A DNA stretch of 64,000 nt from Mytilus edulis (GCF_963676685.1 NC_092344.1:49436830-49500829); one strand, 5' to 3'; shown: positions 43,800 through 56,960, numbered from the stretch's first letter. The notes: generated from the letters alone by a model not told the origin. A program made the numbers and translations.

Positions 43800-44580
43800 T
43801 ACATGAACAAGACATTGTTGTTTTCAAATTATTAAGACAACATAAAAGAAACATAAGACATAGCATACACCTAAACATTCACTGCAACGCCAAAACCTAC
43901 AACTACGCTGATGCAAACTTCTCAGAGCACTTACAACATTTTTATATGGCTTATCAGATTATTTTCGACTTTTCACATACCCTTTGGTATCTTTCGCCAG
44001 TTTTTTACAACAAAGTAACACTAACAATAGTAAAATTAGTATTGCGTCGACATTTTCATCAATTGAAGGAGTATTGTTCAACAAAATATGATTTAGAAGA
44101 CCACTGTATCCATACAAACAGCCTTCGGTTGTGTTGGTATCATTTAGATTGAACAAAGTCATGTCTTTTCCAGCTTGTACATAATCAAAAACGTTTGACT
44201 ACTTGATGTGCAATCTAAAACTTCCAGTAGTCTCCGAATGGCTCTCATCGATTTCGTTTCCAGGAACAAAAAAAAACATTTCGTTCAAAGAAAACATAGA
44301 TGTATACACCTTACTTTATGATGTAAAGATTTGCAAAACTCTATTTTCTTATAAGAAACTATGTTTAAATTTTTAATTTAAGAAAAAGCAGATTGTTATT
44401 GTTTTTAATAGTTTCCCTGGTATTTGATCGGAATATATTATATAAAAAGCACGTTATTAATATGTACGTGTTACGTGAGGACCATCAGGAAGATTAGTTT
44501 TGAATATCTAGATCAACCCCTTAATCAAATTATTATTTATTTTCTTAATTTTCAACGTGTCAGTCTTTCTTAGATTTATA
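43800..44580. other. Intergenic, no gene seen
   Basis: AT-rich DNA. Overlapping frames of 67-68 codons on both strands near 43946-44162 have no recognisable domain. Confidence 0.45.
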
Positions 44581-44584
44581 AATT

Positions 44585-46330
44585 AATAAATTATAATCCT
44601 GGTACCTTTGATAACTATTCAGGCAAATTCGAAGAATTTTAAAACATGACGAGAAAAAAACCCGCCAATACAATCATTGCATTTTGAAGTAACAATCGTT
44701 TCTGGATGCCTGGTAAATCTTAAAATCACTAATTAACTCTAGGTTAGAATTAAGTTAAGTACGGAGTTGGCTTCCCGAATTTGGTAGAACATTTTAGACA
44801 ATTATATCTTGCAATACCAAAAACAGGAAAAGAAAATGAATTTTTCTATTCTTGCACCATTATTTTGAACAAAAATTAATGAAAACGTGATTTGGTTTTT
44901 GTGTGCCCTGTTTTCACTACTGCCCAATATTTTAACAAATAGATACGGATTCCATTATACATTTTGAACTTGAATTAATGTAAACTTGAGTGGGATTTTG
45001 TTTGTCTTGTTTTTACCAATGCCTGATTGTTGAACAGATTGAGACTTAATTTACAAACTGGTCAACAATTAGTAACTCTTCAAAACATAACATTAACCAA
45101 ATCTATTAATTATAGCTTACTGCGATCCGAAAACGTAGTACATTATCTTAGAGATAAAGAGTTAAACTACATACATAATGGACATTATGTACAACAGAAT
45201 ATGAAATAAATTACCCTCTGTTTGTATACTAACAGTCTTCAATTGTGTCAGTGTCTTTTAATCATGCCTTTTCCAGTTTGAAAATTAACTAAAATGTTTA
45301 CTCTACTTGGTACTGCAATCCTAAGCGGTTTGATGGGTGAGGTATTTTCCCTCGTATCACCAGCAAAGAAGTCAGCACCTGTGTGTTGATATATGTTTTT
45401 CATTAATATGGTCATGAAATGTATTAAGTTATAATCCTGGTACCTTTGTAACTATTTACACCACTGGGTCGATGCCACTGCTAGTGGACGTTTCGTCCAC
45501 GAGGGTATCACCAGCCTAGAAGTCAGCACTTTGGTGTTGACATGAATATCAATTCTGTGGTATTTTTTTTTTTTATAAATAACCTGTTAACAAAACTTTG
45601 AATTTTCGAAAAACTAAGGATTTTCTTATCCCAGAAATAGATTACCTTAGCCTTTGGCACAACTTTTTGAAATTTTGTATCCTCAACGCTCTTCAACTTT
45701 GTACTTGCTTGGCTTTTTAACTATTTTGATATGGGCGTCACTGATGAGTAGAAACGCGCGTCTGGCGTACTAAATTATAATCCTAAATTGTACCATTGAT
45801 AACTATTCATACTTATAAATTAAATGTTTTCAAAACTAAGAAGGATTGTCTTCCCCAGAAATATATTACCTTTAAGTGAACTGTATTCGCCATATTTTCG
45901 GAATTTTTGGTCCCAAGTGTTACTGAAATTTGTATTTTACATGTTGTTTTCACTGTGTAATTTGATCATCACTGATGTGACATATAAAGACGAAACGCGT
46001 GTATGGCGTACAATATTTTAAGCCTGATATCTTTAATAAGTCTATTTAAACCCACAGTGGCAATGTCACTGCTAGTGCAGGTTTCCTACACAATGATATA
46101 GAGTAGTCAACACCTCTGTGTGGACATAGTTATCATTTATATTGTCATAATTATAAATTGACTGTTAACAAATCTTTAAGCTGTATAATCTTTCGAAATT
46201 GTGGGTTATCAATTCTCCTCAACTTCGAACATATCGAGGTTGTCTTATTTTTTTGTTAATCAGCATTAATGATGAGTTTTATGTACACGAACGCGCGTCC
46301 GTTGTAAAAAAAAACCCATTTCCAACCAGG
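44585..46330 (+). repeat. Decayed tandem array of a mussel repeat (about 4 units)
   Basis: Units share, in order, 'gccactgctagtg', 'tatcaccag...agaagtcag', 'ggattttcttatcccagaaa', 'gatgag' followed by 'cgaaacgcgcgtctggcgta', and 'aatcctggtacctttgataact'. Recognisable joins lie near 44600, 45435, 45785 and 46030. Related single pieces occur at 41650-41830 and 61080-61400. Confidence 0.65.
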
Positions 46331-46541
46331 TATCTTATACAATTTTATTTCCATTCTCAATTTTATCTTATTTGAGTATAGGCACTTATTAATGTAAACA
46401 ACACAATAGATAACTAAACATTATTGAGGAAAATATTGACATATTCATTGAATCAATGATTATCAATGAAGGAATTTCCGAGAGGTCGTACAAAATGCTA
46501 AAAACCAAAACGCGATTAAATACTTGGATATAGAAAATCCA

Positions 46542-46679
46542 GGCCTCGAAGCCATAAAACTTTGCTCAGTGCTCTGAGCACAAAATTCATGCTCGAAACA
46601 TGAAATCCAGCAATTTGATTGGTTGTTTTTCGAGTCTCAGTACACAAATCATGCTCGAAAGTTTTATGACCGTGAGGCC
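46542..46679. mobile_element. Short palindromic MITE, about 138 bp
   Basis: GGCCTCGAAGCCATAAAACTTT-like left arm and its inverted partner ending GTTTTATGACCGTGAGGCC. Inner 'catgctcga' appears in both arms. No convincing target duplication. Confidence 0.55.
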
Positions 46680-47084
46680 AGATGTACTTCTTCAAACAGC
46701 AATACATGTGATAGAGCCCGTTAAAACATAAACAATACTGCGAAAACTATGATGAGTGATATCATTACAAATGTAGGGGACTGTTGAAATCAGAAGTCAA
46801 CAAAATGGAACCAAAAATGTCCTTCATATCTGTCGTCCGTGAAACACATTAGAAACACAACTCTATAGTATCAACACAATATCAAGAGGATACCAACCGA
46901 AGCAACAACTTATAAAACATCACGACAGGGTTCAGTAATGTATGGGCCTCAATATATCAATCTAGAACCAAAATATGTAATTGTACAGCTCCAGGTGTCG
47001 GGCTTATCTTTAGTGACCATTTCTACACACAACTTCAAAGAGAGCAATATTACGGTTTATCTCTTTCATAAGATAAACCAATTT

Positions 47085-49095
47085 AATTAAATCAAATCAA
47101 ATCAAATCAAATATTTTATTGTCATATAAACTTTACAGTTTGTGACCAACATATATTAATACAATAAACACAATAAACATATATACATACATATTAAACA
47201 TACAAAATATCAACAGCATTAAAATTTATAACAACAAACAAGTTGTTAAGAGTCCCCTGCCCTCAGTTCTAATGACTTTTTCAAGAAGGATCCTAACTTA
47301 TTTGTTTGTAAAGGCGATGATGGATTTAGTAAATAATGAATTTTTTCTTCTTCATTTAAATTATTAAAGTTATTATTTTCTGTACATATGTGATGAAAAA
47401 ATTCATTTCTTAGAGTTTTATTATACTCACAATATAGTAAAAAATGTTTCTCATCCTCTAGTATTTTACATTTATGGCAAAGACGTTCCTCTCTTGGGAT
47501 TTTAAAATATCTCCCCTTTTCAATCAAGAGGGAGTGATCACTTATTCTAAATTTAGTGATTAATCTCCTTATCTGAAAATTAGATGTATTTAGATAATAT
47601 TCTAGTTTGTAATCTTTTTTAAGTTTTTTATAGAGAAAAAATTTACTTTTATCATCGATGTTTTGAAATTTATTTTGAATTAAATCTTCATATCTATTTT
47701 TCATTTTTAACTTTATATTGTTTTTTATTTTATTTACATCTTTTATGTCCTTACAAGTAGAAAGAATATTAAGGTCAACGTTAGTCTCTTTAACAATATT
47801 TTTAGCATATGTATACCATGAGTAAGTTCCTGTCAAATCTAGAGACTGTGCTAGAGAAAAAGCTTCCTTTAACAATGGATTAATATTATTATTATATAGT
47901 CTAGCTAAATATAAAAGGGTTTGTGTTTTAATAAAACATTCTATAGGCAATCTTCCTAATTCAACTCTTGCTCCTAAATTGGATGCATTTTTTCTTATCC
48001 CTAGAGTAGATTTACAAAATTTAAGATGCATATTTTCTATGGGGGTTTTGTCTATAAAATCAAGTTGATTAATTTCTTTTCCTGAAGTTAAGGCTCTGCT
48101 TTTGGCTCGATGAAAAGAAATATATGTATCCAAATATGTTACTTCTGAATTATAGGTCATAATTGGTTTTACTAAAGAATCAAAAAGATTATTTGCTACT
48201 TTTATAGGTAGATTATTCAATGATTTAGTATATGATTTTATTGCAAAAAATACTTTTTTTGCTTTTTTTGTCAGCTCTAAAGTACTTTGTGATAAATTTC
48301 CATTACATTTTATCAACATTCCCAAAAATGAATATTCTGTTACACTCTCTATGGCTTTATTCTCATAATAAATATGTGATGTTTCACTTTTATGTTTTGA
48401 CTGACTAAAAATCATGGATTTAGTTTTGTTTGTATTCAAAGAGAGTTGCCATTTGTTACAATATAATTTAACGTTATTTAAACTGTTTTGTAGACCCTCT
48501 TTTGATTCTGACAGGATTAAAAGATCATCCGCAAAAAGAAGGCATCCTACCTTACTATTTATAAGTTTAAGGGGACTTGAATCATTTCCCTCAAAATTTT
48601 TTACAATATCATTTATAAAGACATTAAATAAAGTGGGACTTAGTGTGTCTCCCTGTTTAACCCCTCTAGCAATATTAAAATATTCTGATACATAATCTTT
48701 ATATTTTAAAGATGATTTAGTATTTAAGTATTGTTGTTTTATAACTCTATAAAAAGACTTGCCAACTCCCATTTTACATAATTTATAAAGTAAAGCAGTT
48801 CTCCATACTGAATCAAAAGCCTTTTTCAGATCTATGAAGCAGGCATAAATCTTTTTTTTTCTCTTTATGTAAATATTTATTAATCAAGGACTTTAATAAA
48901 AAGATGCTATCAGCTGTTCTGTGATTTTCTCTGAAACCAAACTGACAATCACTTAATTGTTTGTCAACAATCTTGATTAGCCTATTATTTAATATGGCAT
49001 TAAAAATTTTTGGTAGATTACTTATAAGAGAAATGCCTCTATAATTATTAGGGTCTAACTTGTCACCTTTTTTATGTAAAGGGATCATGAAAGAT
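47085..49095 (-). pseudogene. 5'-truncated LINE (non-LTR retrotransposon) with frameshift
   Basis: Minus-strand frames 49088-48813 and 48850-47246 together give most of a reverse transcriptase and the C-terminal region. Motifs seen: PNNYRGISLI, then DLKKAFDSVW, GVKQGDTLSPTLFN, the catalytic FADDLLIL, and the Cys/His cluster CHKCKILEDEKHFLLYC near the end. The two frames are separated by a shift at a nine-base T run (48852-48860). The 3' end carries a (TTTGA)n-type tail (47085-47115 on the plus strand). No endonuclease part is present, which is usual for 5' truncation during insertion. A second copy of the same family lies at 51235-55225. Confidence 0.88.
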
Positions 49096-49099
49096 AATT

Positions 49100-50390
49100 T
49101 CTAATTATTATTAAAGAGAAATGATTACTGCATCATTCGGATCCGGTTCTCGTTTCCCGCCAATCAACGTCACATGACTCGTCAGCATTACATTGCACTA
49201 GCCACTCTTGTAGCCAGATATGTAAAAGTTTCAAAAATCTCCGAATTTGTACACACATGTTCAATTTTATTGATAAGAATGTTTATTTCTGAAGAAAACT
49301 TCCTGATTTATCGCATTATAAATATAAAAAATATTTTTACAAGTACCAAACATATGTGCTTTAAAAAAAAATTGTTTAACTAAGCCGGTTAAGGCGAGAT
49401 AACTCTTTTAGTAAACATTGATAATTCATGAGCGGTTTTTCAGTGGATGTATTACTGCTAAAATATTGCGTTTTTATGATGATTTAAATTTATATATAAC
49501 ATGAATAATACAACAAAAGTGTGATATCTTCCAAAACAAACTTTGCTGAGGGGATATCATGGAAGGATAACAGCCCCATGATATCAAAGCTATTACAAAA
49601 GGAAAAATATGATTGTCCAAGATTCAAACGTATTAACAAAGACTAATGCCTTCTTATTAGATAGTTCACTTAAATGGACCTTTAGGTTGTGGAAAAGGGG
49701 GGATTTTGATGAGTGTGTATAGACACACTCAAGTGGCAAGATTAAGGGGTTATGATCGTTTCCCGTAATTGTACGTCGGATCATATTAGGTTTTTACTAG
49801 GAAGTTCTGTTGAGACCATCTCATGTCTACCCTGAGTGGCCGGTTCTGAATTGGTACCAGTTCGAGCTTGACTGTTTTATGATACATAGTATGGCCTATG
49901 TATTCAGCGTTTTATGTTATAGAAACTGTTAATCTTTACTCCCCTGAAACCAGGGGGTGATGCGAATAAGACCCGACGTATGGGGATCATAACCCTCGTT
50001 CTCTTTAGGCTGAACCTTGAGGAACTTGAGCATCCATTGCTACCAATGGTGCACAGATTTGTCAGTTAAATCAATCATGTCGGCATTCTGTAATCATGTC
50101 AGACCTCGTCATTCTAACTGAACTGTGGCCGTTATTTCCACATTAGTTATTTGTTTGTCATGTTTTTGCCTGAAACTTGATTCTTTGATTAAGATCTAAA
50201 TATCTAAAGACCACTCAGATAAACTGATACAGAACACAAACAAGACAAACTGACAAGTTCATCAATACCAAAAACTAAAGAGTTTTACGAATCAGACCAT
50301 ATAAAATTAATATTAATTCAGATATTATCAGATGAAGAGGCCCAAAACTTGTGTGTTTATACTAATTTAAAATCAATACTCTATGGAATA
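49100..50390. other. Intergenic, no gene seen
   Basis: No recognisable coding region. A small inverted repeat around 'gatatcatgg' and 'ccatgatatc' lies at 49553-49586. Confidence 0.45.
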
Positions 50391-50399
50391 TCACTTTCA

Positions 50400-50830
50400 C
50401 TGTTTAGTCTGTTTTAGGTGATATCCATTGACGTGACTCTGTACTTCCTTTTTGTGCTTCTTCATTACATATTTGTTTGTTTTTTTAGTGATTAAGATCA
50501 TAACACAATGTTGACTGCAGTACCCCTATTTTTGACATTTTTAACTATTATTCATATATAGATATAGAAAGATGTGGTGTGAGTGCCAATGAGACAACTC
50601 TCCATCCAAATAACAATTAAAAAAAAAAATCATTATAGCATAGGTCAAAATATGTCTGTTTGTGTTGGTCACACATCGCTGGAATTTGATGCGACTGACA
50701 CATGGCTAAAAAACCTCAAACAAATGGAAAATAATTGTCATATTCCTAACTTCATACAGGAATTTCTTGATTAGAAAAGGTAGATTTAATCTGGTTTCAT
50801 AGCTAGCAAAACCTCTCACTTATATGACAA
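50400..50830. repeat. Diverged Naiad pseudo-LTR fragments and a family A piece
   Basis: 50400-50555 resembles the pseudo-LTR in antisense ('ttttgtgct', 'cacaatgttgactg', 'gtacccctatttttgacatt'). 50560-50660 is reversed family A. 50660-50830 resembles pseudo-LTR sequence again ('tgtcatattcctaac', 'catagctagcaaaacctctc'). Confidence 0.55.
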
Positions 50831-50859
50831 AAAACAGCATTAGAGGCTCTCGTGATAAA

Positions 50860-51075
50860 CTATATAAGAGAATAGTTTTCTGCTTTGTAAATCATCTTTT
50901 TGTACTGCATGTTCCCTTACTTTTGACATATCTGTCAAAGTTAGTTAATTAGCCATCTAAATATGAATGAATCATATTGCAATTCTTGTTTTAGTATGGA
51001 GTTAATTATGTGTAGTCAATTTGTCAATTGCAAAGTCAACTGACAAATATTCATTGTGACATGCCTCTAGTAGAG
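50860..51075 (-). repeat. Dispersed repeat B, copy 2
   Basis: Inverse of 30840-31075, with shared blocks such as 'tgcatgttcccttacttttg'. Confidence 0.6.
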
Positions 51076-51234
51076 AAAAACCTATATGGGCAAACTGGCA
51101 ACTAAATTAGTTGTTCAAATTCAGCAACATACAATACTAAAATGACAAAATCAAGCAAACGGATCAGAGTCTTTTGTGAAATCTTTCATATATTTGATCA
51201 CCATATAATTTTACTTTACCAATTCAATTCAAAT

Positions 51235-52055
51235 GTTTATTGTTATATAAACTCTGAACAATAAGTTTGTGTCAAAGAATATAAACATACACAAAATACA
51301 TTTAACAAACAGAACCATAAAAACAAAAAAAAGCAAACAATCTATCTATATGATATATAAATATATTTTATAAATAAATCAAGAGTCCCCTGTCCTCAGT
51401 TCTAATGCCTGTTTAAAATAGGACCCTAAGCTTTCTACTTCTTTTGAGGTTGATGGGCAAAGAAGATATTTTTTTTTTCATTTTCTTGCCAGGACATAAT
51501 ATCTGGCATATGTTTAATTACATTCCCTATAAAGTTATCTCTTAGTTTAGCATTTTTTTACAGTATAAAACAAATGGGCTTCATCCTCCATTGTATTACA
51601 GGATGTGCATAGTCTTTTTTCTCTAGGTATTTTTCAATGTCTTCCCTTTTCTATCATTAAATTATGATCGCTAATTCTCATTTTTGTTATGTTACTTCTC
51701 TTTTCAAAAGATTTACAGTTTAAGAAGTTTTCCATTTCTAAATTTTGCTTTAAACTTTTAAATTCAATTTACTTTTTTTTTATCTATTTAAAAAAAATAA
51801 TTCAAATATATTTGTGTAGAAATTTAAGAATTGATGTTTTAAGGTTTTTTTTTAAAACTTTGAGTAATTTTTCTTTTGTTTTCCTCAAGAATGGATACGT
51901 CCATGTTTACCTCTTTCAAAAATATTTTTAACATATGTAAACCAGGTATAGCAACCTGAATTATCTAAACTTTTAGAAAGTCAAAAGGATTTATATAATA
52001 ATGGATTAATTTCAGAATTTAGTAATCTTGAAGTAAAGTATACTTTGATACTAAA
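51235..52055 (-). pseudogene. Second LINE copy, 3' part
   Basis: Same 3' region as 47100-47940 ('gagtcccctg(t/c)cctcagttctaatg', 'catcctc', 'aatggattaat'). It is broken by many stops and frameshifts. Its 5' continuation is beyond the inserted block, at about 54390-55225. Confidence 0.75.
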
Positions 52056-52620
52056 TTTTATCATTGTTATAAGGACATCATTCGTAAATATAGCTCAACA
52101 TGCAGACTTCTTATACGTTCAGGTATTTCACATTCGATATTTTATGGAAATATTCTTTATAAAGCACAAAAATGTCAGCATTCACCTCAGAAGCTAACAA
52201 AACCTTTAAATAGACTTATTAAGAAGGGATATAGTTACGATACTGTTGTCAGGTCACTAAAGACTGCATATTTTGGCGTTAATATTGATTTACTTATAGG
52301 GTCTTTGCATCGGATCTAAATACATTTATTTAAAAACCAGTCGTTGGCATGACACGGGTTATTGTTTTTCACATATATGTTATGATGGTATGATACTAAA
52401 TCCCTCACGGGAAGGATTATCATGCCTGATATTCATATGATGAAGACATAATCTTTCAATCAGTTTAATTGAAGTCTGGAGCTGGCATATCAGTTAACTG
52501 CTAGTAGTCTGATGTTATTTATGTATTATTGTCATTTTGTTTATTTTCTTTGGTTACATCTTCTGACATCAGACTCGGACTTCTCTTGAACTGAATTGTT
52601 ATGCGTTTACTTTTCTGCAT
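52056..52620 (+). pseudogene. Penelope-like element 3' end, first part
   Basis: The plus strand encodes a C-terminal tail (KPLNRLIKKGYSYDTVVRSL and onward, stop near 52318) of the type that ends Penelope-like proteins. This is followed by the noncoding 3' region, which is cut at 52620 by the 52621-53951 element and resumes at 53952. Confidence 0.65.
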
Positions 52621-53951
52621 GGCACTGGCTACGGTTACATGGAAATTATTGTTACATTGGGGACTAAATGCCGGAATGCATGGTTGGATAAGGAACTGAT
52701 TAATTACGAATGTAACAATAATTATTGAGGCTACGGTTACATTGCATTATTGTTACATGAAAAACAGCAATGTTCAATGGGACTAGTAACATGTACTAAA
52801 TAATAAAAGTTGAAGACATTATTTTTTATTTGCAATAAATACAAGTATAAGATACAATTTTTTGATTTTTTTATAGTACGTCCTACGTGGATCCTGAAAT
52901 CGGACATCTCTTAAACTGAGTTTTACTATGCGTAGTGTTGTGCGTTTGTTTTTTCTACATTGGCTAGAGGTATAGGGGAGGGTTGAGATCTCATGAACAT
53001 GTTTAACCCCGCCGCAATTTTGCGCCTGTCTCAAGTCAGGAGCCTTTGCATGGCCTTAGTTAGTCTTGTATGATTTATTAATGTTAGTTTCTTGTGTATA
53101 ATTCGGAGTTTAGTATGACGTCCATTATCACTGAACTAATATACATATTTGTTTAGGGGCCAGCTAAAGGACGCCTCCGGGTGCGGGAGTTTCTTGCTAC
53201 ATTGAAGACCCATTGGTGACCTTCGGCTGTTGTCTGCTCTATGTTCGGGTTGTTGTCGCTTTGACACATTCCCCATTTCCATTCTCAATTTTATACATGT
53301 ATACAGACGGAAGTTCAGTGTTAGTTCACAGTTAGCAAACTTTGCTTTTGATGTATCAATTTTTGGTAAGTGTGTTTGAATAGCTGTATGAAATTTGTGT
53401 CAAACGCATCCCATGCAAGTTTTAATTTTTTTACCCAAACAAAATTGGTAATAGGAATCTCTTCATCCATTGTTCAAAGTATAATGACAGTAATACGAGT
53501 AGGTGTGCAGTTACATACTTAAAAGTGAACAGTTTTCTCAGTCCGAGTTTTCAACAACAAACCATTGAACTATATTTTTCACCTTTGGCACTACTAATTG
53601 GGAGTAGTAAAAACTGTATCTTTAAGAACATCAAAACCATTCATACCTAAAACTATTTAAACACCATTTGTTGAATAATACTATTTATTATTTATTGTTA
53701 TAACACGTATTATTTAGTAGACATGAATGAATTAAGCAACACAACTATATAGAAGATTTAAGTTTAATAAATCTAGCGTACATTGCTGTTTTTCATGTAA
53801 CAATAACGCAATGTAACCGTAGCCTCAATAATTATTGTTACATTCGTAATTAATCGGTTCCTTACCCAACTTTGCATTCCGGCAATTAGTCTCCAATGTA
53901 ACAATAATATTTTAATTATTGTTACATTTCCATGTAACCGTAGCCAGTGCC
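52621..53951. mobile_element. 1.33-kb Mutator-like MITE with 9-bp TSD, carrying a Penelope-like 3' fragment
   Basis: Inverted ends GGCACTGGCTACGGTTACAT and its reverse complement continue for about 150 bp. The direct repeat TTTCTGCAT is present at 52612-52620 and 53952-53960. Nine-bp duplications are typical of Mutator-like elements. Its interior (about 52905-53300) is a copy of the same repeat 3' end into which the element is inserted. No transposase was seen. Confidence 0.8.
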
Positions 53952-54275
53952 TTTCTGCATTGGCTAGAGGTATGGGGGAGGGTTGAGATCTCATAAACAT
54001 TTTTGCGCCTGTCCCAAGTCAGGAGCCTCTGGCCTTTGTTAGTTAAGTATTATTTGTAATTTTAGTTTCTTGTATACAATTTGGAGTTTAGTATGGGGTT
54101 CATTATCAATGAACTAGTATATATATTTGCTTATGGGCCAGCTGAAGGACGCCTCCGGGTGCGGGAATTTCTCGCTGCATTGAAGACCTGTTGGTGACCT
54201 TCTGTTATTATCTTCTCTATGGTCGGGTTGTTGTCTCTTTGACACATTCCCCATTTCCATTCTCAATTTTATTTA
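53952..54275 (+). repeat. Penelope-like element 3' end, second part
   Basis: Continues the interrupted 3' region ('ctgcattggctagaggtatg', 'gagatctcataaac', 'gacgcctccgggtgcggg') to the end 'ccattctcaatttta', shared with 28030-28215 and 29920-30575. Confidence 0.7.
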
Positions 54276-54389
54276 AGTTTTTATATGCGTCTCTGGTGGG
54301 TATCTCCCTATCTCTGTTCTCACATCTATGTTTCATGAAGATGTTCTTGTTCCGAGGATATTCTTATAGAAATAAAAATGTAAACTTAT

Positions 54390-55225
54390 GGTCTATCAGT
54401 AAAATTAATGGGGCCTATATTTGTTTTGGAGATATTTGCACGTTTTTCTGCTCTAAATTTTGAAACATAAGTATCCATATAAGTAATTTCTGAATTATAA
54501 GTGGCTATTGGTTCAACTATAGAATAAAAAAAGTGTCTTTAACTGGCAGCTTATTTAAGGAACCAGTATAAGTTTTAATGGCAAATCAGTTTCCTTGCTT
54601 TATTTACAAGCTCTTCAGAGCTATGAAATAAGTTTCCATTTGATTTCACAAGAATTCCAAGTAATGAATACTCAGAGACATTTGACAAATTTTTATTTTT
54701 ATATCATTGGTTTAGTTTTATTAATATTTAAAGTCGATTGCCACTTTTCACAATACTTTTCTAAGTTGTTCCGACTATTTTGTAGGCCTTCTTTACTTAC
54801 AGATAATATTAAAAGGTCATCAGCAAATTGTAAAGATCCTACTTTAGTATCAATTAGTTCAAATGGACAGCCATTTTCAGTTGAAAACTGTGCATCTTAA
54901 TCATTAATAAATAAATTAAATTAAGTAGGACTCAATGAATCCCCTTGTTTAACCCCTTGTGTGATCTCAAAATATTATGAATGCCACGTGCACTCTTGAT
55001 GCTTGAAGGCAGATTTTGTTTCCTCATACTGTCCTTTGATAATATTAAAAATTTGTTTCCCTGCTCTTGCCTTATACAGTTTATAAAGTAAGGCTTTTCT
55101 ACAGACAGAATCAAAAGCCTTTTTTAAATCTACAAAGCAGGCATTATATTTTATTTTCATTTTTGTGTAAGTATTTGTTTATTAAATACTTAAGCACAAA
55201 TATACTATCAGAGGTTTTACCACCA
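54390..55225 (-). pseudogene. Second LINE copy, reverse-transcriptase part
   Basis: Minus-strand remnants include ACFVDLKKAFDSVCRKALLY (about 55085-55145) and, further on, the region equivalent to FADDLLIL near 54815, with several stops and shifts. Antisense frames here (54595-54900) are shadows. Its truncated 5' end abuts the Polinton fragment near 55225. Confidence 0.8.
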
Positions 55226-55234
55226 TTTTACCAT

Positions 55235-56900
55235 CAGAATTCAAAACGCTCCAGATGCAATATTCGAGGCATAATTTTATCCAATCCTTTACATAGTTTC
55301 TAACTATATTTATTATCTTTGGAAGAACACCGTTCTGATATAGGTATTTCAGGATAGTGAAGGAATCGTATCCTTTGAAATTATGACAGAGAACTGTAGC
55401 TCCGTTATTGTCTCCAGAAAAAAGCCATTTACAAAATTCATTCGTTACGGTAGTATATTCTTTCAGTTGAAAACAAGCTCATTCTTACCACATATCTTGC
55501 ATTTATTATGCTGTGTAACCTCCCGGTCTAAAAATTCTAGACATACTTTATGAACAACACATAAATTTGGTTTGTGTTCATACGCTCCACAGTTAGTTGT
55601 TCCACAGTTCTTACATCCAGAGTCTCCTGGTTGATATCCATCTGTACATTCTAGCAAATCATCTTGGGTACATTCAAAATCAAAGAAAATGTAAACCGAC
55701 AGACTTGTCGGTTTCAGGATGTGCGTTTCCATGACCCTTCTGTTTTAGCTTTCTGTGGCCTTCTACTGGATGCATAAAACAGAGATGCCCAACTTCATAG
55801 AAATCTTTACAAGTCTTGCAGTAAACCTCACCGCATTGATGTTCTTTCTTGTGCATTTTTTTTATTAATAGTTTGACTACAAACTTTGCACCGATAGTAC
55901 GAATTGCATGTTGAGTTGCCTTTCCTTGTTGCCTGTGTGTGAAGATTGTAACAATGTTCTCCATTGAAATGACGATTACAATCGTTGCAGTGTATCCAAT
56001 CATCGTCTGCCTTATCGTGTATTTAATGGCATGCAGTGCAAATGTTATTGCAACGGTGTTCCTCTTTATGCTGATATCCCTTCTGGCATGAGTGACAATA
56101 ATAACTCCGGTTTAGAAAAGCAGGCATACTGGTAATAACGTCGTAATGACCATCATGGAAATACAAGTAGATCTTTACTTTCTGCATCTGGTCCGTGGTA
56201 GATAATTCCATTAAAGTGTTGCTTTGATACAATACAAATTTGATATCCCGGCAGAACTGTCTGAAATTGCTTGATTTCTTCAATTCCTCATTTATGAAGG
56301 GGAACTTTTGCAAAATTATGCAAATCAACTGCAAACTGTTCTTGGATTTTTCTTCCTAACCGTATACTGTTCCATTTTTCGTGTTTCAATGTTTGCTTTT
56401 GTCGTAATTAAAGCTCTGGCACAACATATTTCATCTTTATTTCTTATAGTAAGAATACATGGCTTAGTCTTCAAAAATCGATCTAAATCAACGAACTTAT
56501 TATAATGCTTGGTACCACCAACCGGGAGATCAACATGTGTCATCTCTATTTCAAGAGATTCATCCAACACAAATTGTTCATAGGACTGCAAAACTCTCTC
56601 TATCTCATGCAGTAATGTTTCAACTGATAGCTGAGAAACTTTCATGAAAGGAATGGTGATGGGAAAATCCAGCTCTGGACATTGGACTGTCAATCGTATG
56701 AGGTCTGTTGACTGCATGCATTCTGTGATATTTCTAATTATAGATGAAAATAACAGACGGATATATATCTTTATGTCCAAATTGTCGACGATGATTGATC
56801 AACATTCCAAGTTTGGAAAATGAGGCTCCACACTGTTGACATTCGTATTTTCTTCCCGTCTTACGGTCTTTATAGCTCTAGTACAACTGAATTGATTCTG
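55235..56900 (-). pseudogene. Polinton/Maverick-type protein-primed DNA polymerase B, broken N-terminal fragment
   Basis: Frames in sequence on the minus strand (56780-56325, 56334-56023, 56003-55680, 55732-55463, then to about 55240) cover the N-terminal part of a protein-primed family B polymerase. Features are a Cys/His-rich region about 55810-56110 (YYCHSCQKGYQHKEEHRC), an exonuclease I motif (FFDFECTQDD), and further downstream an exonuclease II-like NFKGYDSF. A C2H2-like finger is encoded just upstream (56800-56880). The palm and catalytic polymerase motifs are absent. At least three frameshifts make it a relic. Polintons are virus-like integrating elements; no capsid, integrase or protease gene is visible here. 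Confidence 0.8.
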
Positions 56901-56960
56901 AAAAAAAATAAAGATTTAAATAGTCCAACATAACCCATAAATCCATGTTAGTCATAAATA

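Noticed and set aside
54595-54900. 101-codon plus-strand frame, and a similar one at 48414-48695
   Set aside because: Antisense shadows of the LINE reverse transcriptase on the minus strand.
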